The notes beneath the pieces are model-generated. The model saw only the letters and a list, made by a program, of their open reading frames with translations, was not told where the DNA came from and ran no database searches. Of a stretch of 64,000 nt of DNA, positions 35,003-46,346 are shown piece after piece. Origin of the DNA: Argentina anserina (taxonomy: Eukaryota > Streptophyta > Magnoliopsida > Rosales > Rosaceae); NCBI RefSeq assembly GCF_933775445.1, contig NC_065874.1, positions 29,830,501 to 29,894,500 of the forward strand, read 5' to 3'. Position 1 is the first letter of the stretch. Each line of letters begins with the position of its first letter. The translations under genes and the position numbers were made by a program.

Positions 35003-36206
35003 TTAAGCTTTCTGATCCTTGACAATGGTAACGGGGCAATTTGCATTCGCCATAACGTGGCTTGATACACTTCCCAGTAGCACCCTGAATTCAAGAAAGA
35101 TTATACACCAGATTAGCGTCGATCATTTTACACAGCATGCTCAACAAAAGTACCCCATCTAGCTATATGAATCGTTAATTGGTACTTACATACTTATACA
35201 ATATATCAGAAATCAGGTAACCTAAATGAATGCATGTACCTTTGGATGGTGCCCAGTCCTCTGCTGCCGACGACCAAGCAGTCGAGCTTCAAGTCTTCGA
35301 CTGCTTCACAAAGTCTGTCTCTTGCATCTCCCCAGTAAAGCTTAGCTACAACCGTCACCTATGTTCATATTTCACACACATTCAATTCTCAATTATGAAA
35401 CACCTCTTTAAGACATCGTTGTTTTATGGTTAGTTTACTAGTTTTACCGGGTACCGTTGCATGTTATGAGTTCATTGAATCATTGAGTTGTGCTAAAATG
35501 TCGATCGATAATAGGCATTACTTGCATGAACTCCTGACCAAAATATTTAACTATCTACATGCATGAACTCTTTGTATCGATCATTATGGTGTACGTTAGT
35601 CTTGTATGCTTGATACTTGAGTATTATGGTTATAATTAATTAAAGTGTACTTTGTTAATCACCCATAACTTCCCATGGGGATGATAATGGATGTACGTGG
35701 TAAGTTTACAGGGTAGTACTCTTATATGTGACTCATGTGATGCATTTCAAGGCTCATCAAAAAAGACAACAAATATTGACAGGGTAAGTTCTCACAATTA
35801 GCATCAACAACAGAACATGTAAGCACATACGTGTTTTTCCTTGATAGCAGTGTCAAGGAAGTCCAAGACCTCTGGATCAAGCTCAACTTCGTAGTTCTCC
35901 ATAACGTCCTTTTGACGGAACTCGGCAAACGGAATAAGAGCTGCACCAAAATTCAGAATCTAAAACTCATAAAAAACCAGAACCATCCTGCAGAAATATA
36001 CATATTACTTTGAGCTAATAACAAAACGTACGTGATCCGGTGGTAGACCAAAGAAGGCTGCGGCTCTCACTGCCTTGTTCCGGCTTGACATGGATGACAT
36101 ACAAGGTGTCACCTTTGTCACTCAGATTCTGAATACCCCATTTCAGAGCAGTCTTGCTTCCCTTCGAGAATTCCACCGCAAACCCTATATTTCTATCTTT
36201 CGTCAT
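35003..36206 (-). CDS. Universal stress protein (USP/PHOS32-like), 4 exons, 161 aa
   Basis: Minus-strand exons 36206-36032, 35940-35831, 35358-35240 and 35084-35003 join in frame to 161 codons plus TAA. The N-terminus, [20 protein letters not shown], and the C-terminus, [20 protein letters not shown] followed by [14 protein letters not shown], are those of the USP domain. The C-terminal part carries the complete nucleotide-binding pattern G-2x-G-9x-G-(S/T), so an ATP-binding type is likely. Plant USPs are small soluble proteins induced by various stresses; the specific role is not known. All splice sites are GT/AG and no lesion is present. The gene starts about 370 bp from the end of the Copia element that inserted upstream of it. 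Confidence 0.93.
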
Positions 36207-36578
36207 CGATTAAACCCGGGAGTGGTACCAAGTCTTTGAGCCTGGCGATGGAGTTGAAGTTCGAAGCGCTGAAATCAAATTGATAAAGGAGAAGCTAGAA
36301 AGATATGATCAGATGTGAATCTATGGGTTGACGTTTGGTGGGCACTTGTGTAAGGGGAATTAATTCTCTGTGGCTTACCCTTATGTAACATCTCACATGG
36401 ATTTCATTAATATACCTGCTGCATGTTCTTATTAGCTGATTGATCTGTTCTTCTGCTACTTGATGTTTTTTAACTAGAAAAATCTGCAACTCTGTGGGCA
36501 CAAGTGGTTTCAACTCCAATACGCAATCTCTTGGATTATTGAGGTTGATTAGTTAGTGGAACTTGAGTAAGCTAATTA

Positions 36579-36669
36579 AGTTGAATTATATTGCTCTATA
36601 TATTCATACACAGATTAACTATATATATAATCTAACTAGCACAAATTATTCTCGTGATTTACGCCAACA
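36579..36669 (-). repeat. 3' LTR of the Copia element (91 bp)
   Basis: On the minus strand it starts TGTTGGCGTAAATC and ends TTCAACT. The end is not the canonical CA; boundaries were set by the AATTA duplication and by comparison with the other LTR. Confidence 0.85.
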
Positions 36670-36988
36670 CTCTCTCTCAAGTTGGCGCATACATATCAAC
36701 CATGTCCAACTTGCTAAGTGAATCATAAAAGACCTTTTTAGACACTTATTTTGTGAACATATCGGCAAATTGCTCTTATGTGGGAACAAAATGAAAACTA
36801 ATGATCTTTGCTTATAGCTTCTCTTTTATAAAGTGACGATCAACCTCCACATGTTTTGTACGATCATGTTGCACATGATTATGTGAAATATCAATAGCTG
36901 CTTTGTTGTCACAGTACAAGTGCATAACACACTTAGGTTTAATACCCAAATCTTGTAGCAAATTTCTAAGCCATAACAATTCGTACAC

Positions 36989-39900
36989 TCACTGAGTCAT
37001 ACCTCTGTATTCTGCTTCAGCACTAGATCGAGCTAGCACCTTTTGTTTATTATTATTCCATGTAACAAGATTACCCCCAACAAAGGTAAAATACCCTAAT
37101 GTGGATCTCTGATCTGTAATATTTCCAACCCAATCTACATCTGTGAAGCCACAAACTTCAAGGATATTATTGTGATTAGAGAACATTACTTCTCTCCCTG
37201 GAGCTGACTTCAAGTACCTCAAAATCCTTACAACAACATCCATGTGGTCCACACTTGTATTATGCATGACCTGACTCGCTACACTTACTACATACACAAC
37301 ATATGGTCTAGTATGTGATAAATAAATTAGGCGTCCAACTAGCCTCTGATAACGAGGTTTTTCAGTAGGGACTTGATCTGGATACTCTACTAACCGATAG
37401 TTCTGCTCAATAGGAGTACCAATGGGAGTGCAGTTCAACATACATGTCTATGTTAGTAGATCAAGGGTGTACTTCATCTGACACAGATAGATACCATCAC
37501 TTCCCCTGGCTACTTCAATGCCTAAGAAGTACTTGAGTGTACCTAGGTCCTTTATCTCAAACTATGTGGCAAGCTGTTTCTGTAATCTACCCACCTCAAC
37601 AGTAACTATCATATCATCAACGTATTTAATTAGGGTTGTTACCTTCCCTTGTTGATGTTTGAGAAATAACGTGTGGTCTGAATTACTCTGTCTGTAGCCA
37701 ATTTTCCTCATGAATTGTGAAAATCTTCCAAACCAAGCACGAGGTGACTGTTTAAGACCATACAAAGACTTTCTCAATCTGCATACAAAGTTACTTGGAG
37801 AAGCGGCCACATATCCAGGCGGAAGATCCATGTATACTTCCTATGTTAGTTCTCCATGAAGGAATGCATTCTTAACATCAAACTGCCTAAGTGGCCAGTT
37901 TAAGCTAGCAGCAAAAGAAAGCAATACCCGAATAGTGTTTATCTTTGCAACATGTGCAAATGTCTCATCATAGTCTATGTTATATGTCTGGGTGAACCCC
38001 TTCGCTACTAGGGGTGCTTTATACCGGCTCACTAACCCATCTGGATTGTGCTTCACTGTAAACACCCAACGACATCCCACAGCCTTCTTGCCATGTGGTG
38101 GAGATACAAGCTCCCAAGTATTGTTCTTTTGTAATGCTTCCATCTCTTCCTCCATTGCTTTCCTCCATTTGGATCTCCTAATGCATCATGCACTTTGTTA
38201 GGTACTGATACAGTAGATATTTGATTCACAAATGACTCATATGACTTAGATAATCTTTTGGTAGATATAAAATTTGCCACATGATACTTAGCTTTAGCCT
38301 GAAGGGTAGGTTCATATTTTTTTGTTGGTTGACCCCGAGTAGACCTATCTGACAAGACATATTGTCTACTATTAGCCCTAATAGAATGACTAACCTTAGA
38401 TGAGTGTTCTTCTTTACCAGGAGAGCATTGGTCATGTGTATAAAAAATAGTACATGAGACATGAGGGGCAGTTATGTTGTCAGCTTCTAGTACCTACATC
38501 TCCGGAGTGACGACACCGAAATCATCCGGTGGTGCTTGTGTAGCTGACACACTGGTAATCTCAATGGAACCTATCACCATATCGACTGGCTCACTTGTCT
38601 CCCCCTCTCCATGATACAGCTCTTCAAAATATGAATTCTCCTCCTGAAGAGCAGTATCAGAAGAGGTAAAATAGCTTATGTCCTAAAAAAATATAACATC
38701 CATAGTGACATAGTACTTCCGGGTAGGGGGATGATAGCACCAGTACCCTTTCTGATGTCCTCCGTACCCAACACACATTTAACTGCCCGGTCATCCAACT
38801 TAGACCGCTAATGTTGTGGAAAATGAACAAAAGCAACACAACCGAAAACACGGGCAGAATGATTATGAAAATAGGGTAATGAGACATGAGATGCAAGCAC
38901 CTCATAGGGAACTTTTCCCTGAAGGACACGAGATGAAAGACGATTAATGAGGTGGGCGGAAGTTATGACAGCATCACCCCAAAGGTATTTAGGCATATGG
39001 GCACTAAAAAGAATACACAGAGCCATATCAAGTAATGACGATTTTTTCTTTCAGAAACGACATTCTGCTCAAGTGTGTAAGGACACGTTGTTTGATGAAC
39101 AATTTCGTGTGTTTTAAAAAACTCCTGAAAGCATGATTCACATATTCCCCCTCCCCCCATTATCAGAACGAATAACTCTAATGGTGGCATTATATTGTGT
39201 TTGGACAAAGGTATAGAAGGCGCGAAAACCTGGAAAAATCTCATCTTTAGTTTTAAGAAGAACAATCCATGAAAGATATGTGCAATCATCAATAAATGAC
39301 ACATAATACCGCATTTCTGACACAGTAGACTCTTTGGAGGGTCTCTAAACATCAGAATGGATTAATTCAAAAGGAATAATACTTTTAGTAGAAGTACTAG
39401 GGGAATAAGTAGATCGATGACTCTTACCCAAAATACATGTCTCACAACATAAAAAAGACTCGTCCACACTAATAACACAAAGTAAGCATGGATTTTTTCA
39501 TAACACTAAAAGATGGATGCCCTAAGTGACGATGCCATAACCAAACTTCACTTAGCTTGTAAGAAGTGGAGAGTAAAGCGATCCGAGATTGTCCCACTGG
39601 TTTTTCCCCCGCGTATGTCAGATCCAGATGAAACAACCGGCCCCTCAGATACCCCTGACCAATTACCCCTCCGGTGAGAAGATCCTGAAATATCACATAC
39701 ATATGAAAAAATATCACATAACACTTAACGTCAGTGTTCAATTGGGGAACAAATATCAAATAATGAGATAAAGCAAATACATAGAGCACATTGTGAAGCT
39801 CTATTATAGGAGTAATTTGAACAGAACCTGTCCCTAACATGGGGAAGGCCTCACCATTAGCATTAGTAACATAGGGTACTGGTGGAGGGAACAATATAGT

Positions 39901-41059
39901 AAAATAAGATTTGTCATAAGTCATATGATCAGATGCACCAGAATCAATAATCCATGTATCAAAATTAACAAAGTTAGAAATATTGAAAGCCATACCAATT
40001 TGACCACGACCAGCTATGGAGGCTGTAAGTGGTGCTCCTCTTGCGGTATGATGATCATGTCCAACCACACCATAGATATCTGGTTCCTGAACTAATTGAA
40101 TAACGGTTTTTGCCTGGGACGATAATTAGGCCTCTTAGACCTAAGGTGTGGATACAATTTCCAACATGTCACACGAGCATGGTTAGTATCATGGCAATAA
40201 GAGCAATGAGGGCGGTGTTGATTCCCGAAGCTTGGTGGTGGTCCTTGTCGATGAAGTGGAGCTGAAGTTTCTTGCGGAAGGGGCGGTGCTGGAGATTTAG
40301 CATGAACAGTAAGATTGGAAACGACAGTCGATGCCTGAAAAAAATCTCTTGCTGAGACTCATCCTTTCAGATATAGGTGAAATCGATGATTAGGCTAGGG
40401 GTTTGGTCGTTCTGAGCAATTCGCATTTCGCACTGTTATGCTTTGCATCCAGACCCTTCAGGAAATGGTGAACTCGTTCAAGCTCCTTCTCCTTTTGGTA
40501 TCAAACAATATCCTATTGATTTTCAATCATGCAAGGACGTTTCACATCCCTCAGCCCAAATATTCTTCAGTTTGGTGAAATAGTGCGCCACTGGTTGCCA
40601 ATCCTGGTGTATTGCCAAAGCTGTGCACATTAACTCATAAACCTATATGAAATCAGAGTCATTTGTATATAAGCCGTCCACTGTCACCCATATTGCCTGC
40701 GTAGTGGAACGTGCCTCCACTAGATCAACTATCTCGTCATTCATAGCCTTCCACAAGACGGACATGACAAGACCATCATTGTCGTCCCATTTATTGTAGG
40801 CAACAATATCTTCAGGACTAGGAGCCTTAGTGACGCCGGTGACATGCCCCATCTTGTGCATGCCTCGAAGATGAGCGGCCATAATTCGCTTCCATTTACG
40901 GAAATTGGTCTCGTTGAGTTTGGCGCCCCCAAATGAACCACTGTCAGAACCCTTGGCAGATACTTGGAATTTCGGAATATCAGGGATCTGAGAACCCTCC
41001 GCTTCGTTCCAGAACCCATTGAAAAAGAAACAATTAAAAAAATCAGAATTATGCAGCAA
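36989..41059 (-). pseudogene. Copia gag-pol polyprotein, broken into several frames
   Basis: Order on the minus strand: gag (41059-40643, LNETNFRKWKRIMAAHLRGM), then a region with WIIDSGASDHMT, the retroviral-type protease active site (about 39960), and the GAG-pre-integrase motif WLWHRHLGHPSF (about 39520). Integrase follows (SFIDDCTYLSWIVLLKTKDE and SDNGG, about 39320-39140), then reverse transcriptase ([20 protein letters not shown] at about 38120; DLPPGYV ... SLYGLKQSPRAWFGRF at about 37830-37740; KYVDDMIV at about 37620). RNase H ends it (ARSSAEAEYRGM, about 37000). The frames are separated by stops and shifts, so no functional polyprotein is made. Protease before integrase before reverse transcriptase defines Copia. 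Confidence 0.9.
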
Positions 41060-41672
41060 AAAATCACAAAAAACGGATAAAAACCTGTCTGCGGTGCACT
41101 TGCACTATCGGTGAATCTACACTGACAGTCAAGGCTATTGAATCTGGCCGGTAGAAGTAGGGTTAAATATGACCGGGTTGGGTCAGGTTGAGATGGCTGG
41201 GTCAAGTCGAGATGTCTGGGTTGGGTCGAATCTGGACTAGGCTGGGTTGAATTTGGGCCGAGCCGGGTCGGGCGGTGCGGAGAGTGGCCGAAAGAGACGA
41301 AAATTTCAGGCAGAGAGGAGCGGCGGCGTCGGAGAGCCGTAGAAATGCCAGAGGAGTGATATCGACGTCAGAGGAGTGCTATGGCGACGTCGAAGGGCAG
41401 CGGCAATGCGGAGGAGTGACGGCGAGGTCCAAGCTAATGGCGTTGGAGAGCAGCAGCGCCGGAGGAGCAAACGGCGACTTCGGGGGGAGGGGGAGGGGCA
41501 ACGGCAGTGCGGAGGAGTGACGGCGACGTTGGGGATCGTCGAAGGGCAGCGGTGACAGAGCCGGACATGAGGAGGCAGCGGTGAGCAGAGGGCAGGGGTG
41601 ACCGGCCGAAAAAAAAGAGAGAGAAAAAACCAAGAAAAAAACAAAGCAAGACGAAAAGAGAAGAAAAAGGTG

Positions 41673-41684
41673 GCTCTGATGCCA
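41673..41684 (-). other. Primer-binding site of the Copia element
   Basis: The reverse complement, TGGCATCAGAGC, differs by one base from the initiator-Met-tRNA complement used by plant Copia elements, and directly follows the 5' LTR. Confidence 0.85.
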
Positions 41685-41775
41685 AGTTGAATTATATTGC
41701 TCTATACATTCATATACATATTAACTCTATATTTAACCTAACTACCACAAATTACTCCCGTGTTTCACGCCAACA
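41685..41775 (-). repeat. 5' LTR of the Copia element (91 bp)
   Basis: Same limits as the 3' LTR; about 11 substitutions separate the two copies and no indels are needed. Confidence 0.85.
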
Positions 41776-42091
41776 AATTATAAGGACATCCCAGCATATA
41801 GTCAACTTAACTTGGAGAAGAAGAATTTAAAAAAGACAAAAAGAAAAAATAGGAGATGAATCTTATGCCGAACATATGGTATACATGAATGAGTCGAGCC
41901 TCACTGTTTGGATCCAAGATCCAGACTATCCTTTGAGCTGGGCTTTGGTTTTTTATTTCTCATATGGCTTTGCCTTTAATTTAGAAAGCGCAAGTGACTC
42001 TAGGGCTCGATCGTTAGGTACGTCAAGCACTCGTTTTTTTTCATTAATCGGATCACCTCGTCTTTATAAAATGGGAAGCTGGCGATGCAGC

Positions 42092-42766
42092 TAGGGCTGT
42101 AAGTAGGCTCGAGCCGCTCGTGTTCGGTTCGCTTTTAGCCTGTTTGACTCGAGCTTGTAAAACTAAATGAGCCAAGTTTGAACTCAATAGTAAGTCTGAT
42201 CTTAAAAATGAGCCGAGTTTGAACAATAAGCATTTGGCTCGTTTGACTCGTTTAGCCCGCAAGCAAGCTCGGGTTCGGGAAAAGTTCGGTTTGTTTACTA
42301 ATTAAACTTGATTTATTAATTTTTATAGTATATATAACGTATAATTTTATATGAAAAATAATATTAAAAATATAATATTAATTTGAAATAGCTGAAAAGT
42401 TTCTTTTTAGAATAATTAGTTAAAGACTTTAAGTTTAATAATGAGTTTGATTTGTTATTTTTAATTTATTACAAATAAAATTGGTTTTGTTTGATGTTAT
42501 GACATCAGATTTTAAATTTTCTTTTTAATTTCTTTATTTTAAAATTTTAATTTCATATGATTCAAGCCGGCACAATTCGAGTTCAAGCTCGTCTAATAAA
42601 ATGAGTCGATCCGAGCCCAGCTCAAGTTTTTTCAAGCCGAGCCGAGCTTAAACATGAAGTACAAAAATCAAATTTTTGTCCGGCTCAAGCTCGATCGAAT
42701 GAAAACAAGGCAAATATAAATAACTTAGTATTCAGCTCGGGTCGGCTTAGCTCATTTACACCCCTA
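42092..42766 (+). mobile_element. Non-autonomous hAT-like element (675 bp)
   Basis: Flanked by a perfect 8-bp duplication GATGCAGC (42084-42091 and 42767-42774). The ends are TAGGGCTGTAA and TTTACACCCCTA, an imperfect inverted pair typical of plant hAT elements, with GGCTCGAGC/GAGCCGAGC-like subterminal words at both sides. The AT-rich centre has no coding capacity. Confidence 0.88.
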
Positions 42767-42774
42767 GATGCAGC

Positions 42775-43330
42775 ATATCCCATGGTTAGTTCTGTCGTGG
42801 ATGTACTCATTATGTTGTGGATGTACTCATTATTTCTGGACGATTAGCGGGTAACACTTGAGCGCGTAAATTAATTGAGAGATCAAGAATATATGTTGGG
42901 ATTGCTGGTAATGTTCATATTGGGGTATGCCCGATCCGCTTGTGCAGCTGTGCTCTACTCATGGCTTACACTCAGACTTCCTGTAATGCATTTGGTTGTC
43001 TACGCTCGAATATGTCTTCTCAAATTGAAGGCATTGAAGTATTAAACATACATTTTCAGTAAGTAGTTTGTCAGCCTCTTAAGTTTGCTGATCGTACGTC
43101 AACGCGGCCAAAATCTTAATGAGCTGACAGTTCAGGATCGGAAAAGAATTATTAGCCTAGCTGGGGAGATTTGGAGAGGATAGTATTGCAATATTGCATT
43201 ATGCATGGAACGTACGTATTAATTAGAGATATGTTTTGGAGAATGTAATTCACACCTACTCTATATATGTCGATCTCTATATTAAGTAGTGTTAATTTTA
43301 CTCCTTTTGATCTATCTGATAGTTTAATCT
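42775..43330. other. Short intergenic stretch, nothing recognised
   Basis: Between the hAT and CACTA elements. Apart from a short local duplicate (GTGGATGTACTCATTATN, twice near 42800-42835), no gene or element boundary is seen. Confidence 0.4.
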
Positions 43331-43596
43331 TCTCACTACACCAATAACACTCTTGGGCGACGACCACTAACGGGAAACGCAAAAGTCTGTCGCCTCAAAT
43401 AGTTTAGGTGACGGAGAAACAAGTTCATCTCTTAAGGATGGCCTTCCGTCGCTCAAAACACCCTTGAAGCGACGAGAACAAAAGTCTGTCGCCAAAACTC
43501 CAACACTTAAGTGACCGACTTGTTATGTCATCGCTTCAACACTCTTAGGCGACGAAAGATTTATGTTTCTATCACTTTAATTTTTTTTCATTTCCC

Positions 43597-44413
43597 ACTT
43601 ATATCCCATATGGGTGGATCCCACTTCCGGGGCCTTTTTAAGGGGTGGGGTTTCCATATTCTAGACCCCGTAGTTATTTTCTTCTACCGTCTCCTATTCG
43701 TCGTGGGGGAAGATTTTCAAAAGGCGGCAGTCAAAGGGTATTTGTGTGATCAAGTGCACTTTTTTCGGTTTTCTCGACGATTATACAGTCAAACGACGCC
43801 CGTTCCATCCCAAATTTTAATCATGTAACATAATATACGTATATTTGATATCCAACGGTTAGTTAGTCTAAAGGACTTACTTTGCTAATTGAAAACGCAA
43901 GTAGCCTCTTATGTTGCATAACCTTTGTACTAGGTTAATAAAGAAGTTGTTATTTCTTGAAGGCGCTATTTGAAGTTGACATCCTTCGGCAAAACTGATC
44001 GTTAGATGTGGCATGTACGTAGAATAATGAGGATGGTTAAAATTTGGGCCGGAATGTGCGTCATTTGGTCGTTCGATTGTTGGAAAAACCGAAAACACCA
44101 CTTAATGCCATATGGGTAGATCCCACTTCCGGGGCCTTTCTGGGTTCAGGGTTGCCATATTTTAGACCCGGTAGTCATTTTCTTCTACCGTCTCTTATCT
44201 GTTGCGGAAGAAGATTTTCGAAGGGTGAGGATCAAAGTGTATTTGTGTGGTCAAAGTGCACATTTTTCAGTTTTTTCGATGATCGGATAGTCAAATGACG
44301 TCTGTTTCATCCCAAATTTTAACAGTGTACCATAATATACGTATATCTGACATCCAACGGTCACTTAGCCCAAATGACTTACTTTGCTAATAGAAACCCA
44401 AGTACCCCTATGC
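43597..44413 (+). repeat. Two diverged ~310-bp direct repeats inside the CACTA element
   Basis: 43597-43909 and 44107-44413 share, in order, GATCCCACTTCCGGGGCCTTT, TTTTCTTCTACCGTCTC, GTATTTGTGTG, CATCCCAAATTTTAA, CATAATATACGTATAT and ATCCAACGGT. They have diverged by many substitutions. No product is recognised. Confidence 0.85.
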
Positions 44414-44679
44414 TATTTAACCTATGTTCCTTTAACCTTTGTAGTAGATAATTATATTAAATTTTGATAACTAATTCTAATTAAAAATTGATATTGAAAA
44501 TTCAATCCATTTCATTCTATTATTTTAGTTACTTTGATTTAGCTTATTAACAATATATGTATCGATGAATAAGGCAACCTTCCTAAAAAATATATGACTA
44601 TATATATACTATGTATTGATAGCATATATATTTCCATTGAAGTTCATAAATAATAACGACTATTCTTCTTCCAAAATTA

Positions 44680-45165
44680 AAGACTAATTAAGTGATAGTT
44701 GTATAAATTAAAGTTTGAAATTTAAGTTTTATTAATTAAATAAGAAAGTCAATTTTATTTCGTAGGTGATTACGGATAATTTAGAAAAATATATGATACT
44801 TTAATTTAGTAATTTAACAAATATCTTAGCATCAGTGTACGAATTATGAGATTAATTTTCATTTCATTCAAGTATCCCAAAGGATAATCAAGATAAATGT
44901 GTGTGTTGAATGAAAGTGAAAATATAAAAAATAAAATCGGAAAAAATATATATGGATTTTACTTAGCAACACATTAGCCAATATGAAGACATGGCGCGGA
45001 TGGATTGTCTGAGCCATCATATTGGCCCAGATCTAACGATTTGAATCGCCTCACAACACTTCAAATTCCAAATTTCATTTTCACACACCCTCAATTATGG
45101 CGGTTTTAGTTCCGCCAAAAATTTGGGCAAATTTTCAAACGAAATTTGCCAAACTTTTTGTTTCC
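44680..45165 (+). repeat. Promoter-like segment shared with the ClpP-fragment region (copy B)
   Basis: Collinear with the reverse complement of 15000-15465 (landmarks are listed in that entry). Here it lies inside a CACTA element, and the homology fades after AAACGAAATTTGCC. Downstream (45260-45500) is a C/T-rich leader-like region with a possible acceptor (TTTTGCAG at about 45263), but no ClpP-like reading frame is present. Confidence 0.75.
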
Positions 45166-45549
45166 TTCTTCATTTATTGCCATTAAAATTTGGGCAAATC
45201 CTCTCATTCTTCTTCTCTATTGCCATTAAAATTCTCTCATCTTGTTTCTCTTTGATTTTGCAGATCGATCAGCTTGAAGGCTTTGGAAAAAGGAGGTCCT
45301 GGGTAAATCGATCACCACTGATTCCAAACTCATCTCTCTCCCACTCTCACCCTCACTCTCACTCATCAGATATGTCTCTTCTTTCTCCTCCTCTTTTCAC
45401 ACCTCCTCACTGCCGCTGTCTCCCTTTGCCTACCCTCTTTAGATCTAGATTTATCTATCCCCACTCCATCGGCACCTCCCCTTCTTCCTTGTGTTCTTAA
45501 TTTTTTATGCTAAGGTTTGTTTCTTTATGAATTGTGTAGATCAAAATTT

Positions 45550-45950
45550 GCAGATTGGCTTGATTTTGAGTTCATGGAGGTGGAGAGGGTGGAGACGATG
45601 TTGGCTTTAGTGGCGGAGAAGAGATTTGTGAGGCGCTGCTTGTGGATGTGGGGGACGGCTGTGGGATGGCCGGAGTGAGGGTTGGGGGTGGTGGTGCATG
45701 GCGGCGGCCATTAAGAGAGAGGGTTTTGATAAGAACCAAAAAAATAAATTTACAAATTGGCTTGATTTTGAGTTCATGGAGGTGGAGAGAGTGGTGGCTT
45801 TAGTGGCGAAGAAGAGGATTGTGAGGCGCCGCTTATGGATGTGGGGAACGGCGGCGGGATGGCCAGAGTGAGGGTAGGGGTGGTGGTGTACGGCGGCGGC
45901 CATTGAGAGAAAGGGTTTTGATAAGAACCAAAAAAATAAATGGACCTAAA
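45550..45950 (+). repeat. ~202-bp tandem duplication inside the CACTA element
   Basis: TTGGCTTGATTTTGAGTTCATG begins at 45555 and again at 45757, and both copies end AGGGTTTTGATAAGAACC. G-rich words (GGTGGTGG, GGCGGCGG) give open frames on the minus strand that look compositional, not genic. Confidence 0.85.
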
Positions 45951-46346
45951 ATTAAAATGAAAATAAATAGATATAAATAAATTTCAACAATAAAAATTGT
46001 AGAAAAAAATTCGGTAACAAAAAATACTATAAATATCAAATATTGCGACGTACCAAAGTTTGTTGCTTAAGCTCTAAACATTCGTCACTAAAGTCTTGAG
46101 GTGTCGTCGTGTAAAGTAAATAGGTTCATCGGGAGAAATTTAGTGCGACGAATTTTGATGTCGTCGCCTCATAAGGTTAAAGCGACGAACATTAATTTTG
46201 TTATCGCTTCAGACCTGGATGGATGGACTTTAAGCGACGACCTTTAAGCGACGGACAATTGGTCACTTTAAGCTCCTAGCGACGCTATTACTATTTTATG
46301 CGACGGAAAGTGTCCGTCACTTAAATGTATTATGGGCGTAGTGTCT

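Larger units (their letters stand above)
36579..41775 (-). mobile_element. Complete Copia retrotransposon with 91-bp LTRs (5.2 kb), degenerate
   Basis: Two short LTRs (36579-36669 and 41685-41775, about 88% identical by hand count) flank a Copia-order polyprotein on the minus strand. The element is bounded by a perfect 5-bp target duplication AATTA (36574-36578 and 41776-41780). A primer-binding site matching initiator Met-tRNA (TGGCATCAGAGC) adjoins the 5' LTR at 41684-41673, and a purine tract (CTTGAGAGAGAG on the minus strand) adjoins the 3' LTR. The 5' leader is GC-rich, like that of the element at the left window edge. The 12% LTR divergence and broken frames point to an old insertion. 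Confidence 0.93.
43334..46343 (+). mobile_element. Non-autonomous CACTA (En/Spm-type) transposon (3.0 kb)
   Basis: It starts CACTACACCAATAACAC and ends in the inverse of CACTACGCCCATAATAC. It is flanked by the 3-bp duplication TCT (43331-43333 and 46344-46346). Both subterminal zones (43348-43560 and 46040-46330) are packed with GGCGACGA/AGCGACG words in both orientations, as expected for transposase-binding repeats. There is no transposase. The interior holds a direct repeat of about 310 bp, a promoter-like segment shared with the 15-kb region, and a 200-bp tandem duplication, so it appears to be a cargo-carrying deletion derivative. Confidence 0.92.

Noticed and set aside
41275..41685. Open frames around the 5' end of the Copia element
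   Set aside because: Low-complexity GGCGACG-rich leader sequence; the gag frame starts further inside, at about 41059.
45607..45903. 98-codon minus-strand open frame with His/Pro-rich repeats
   Set aside because: It is the translation of a G-rich 200-bp tandem duplication inside the CACTA element.
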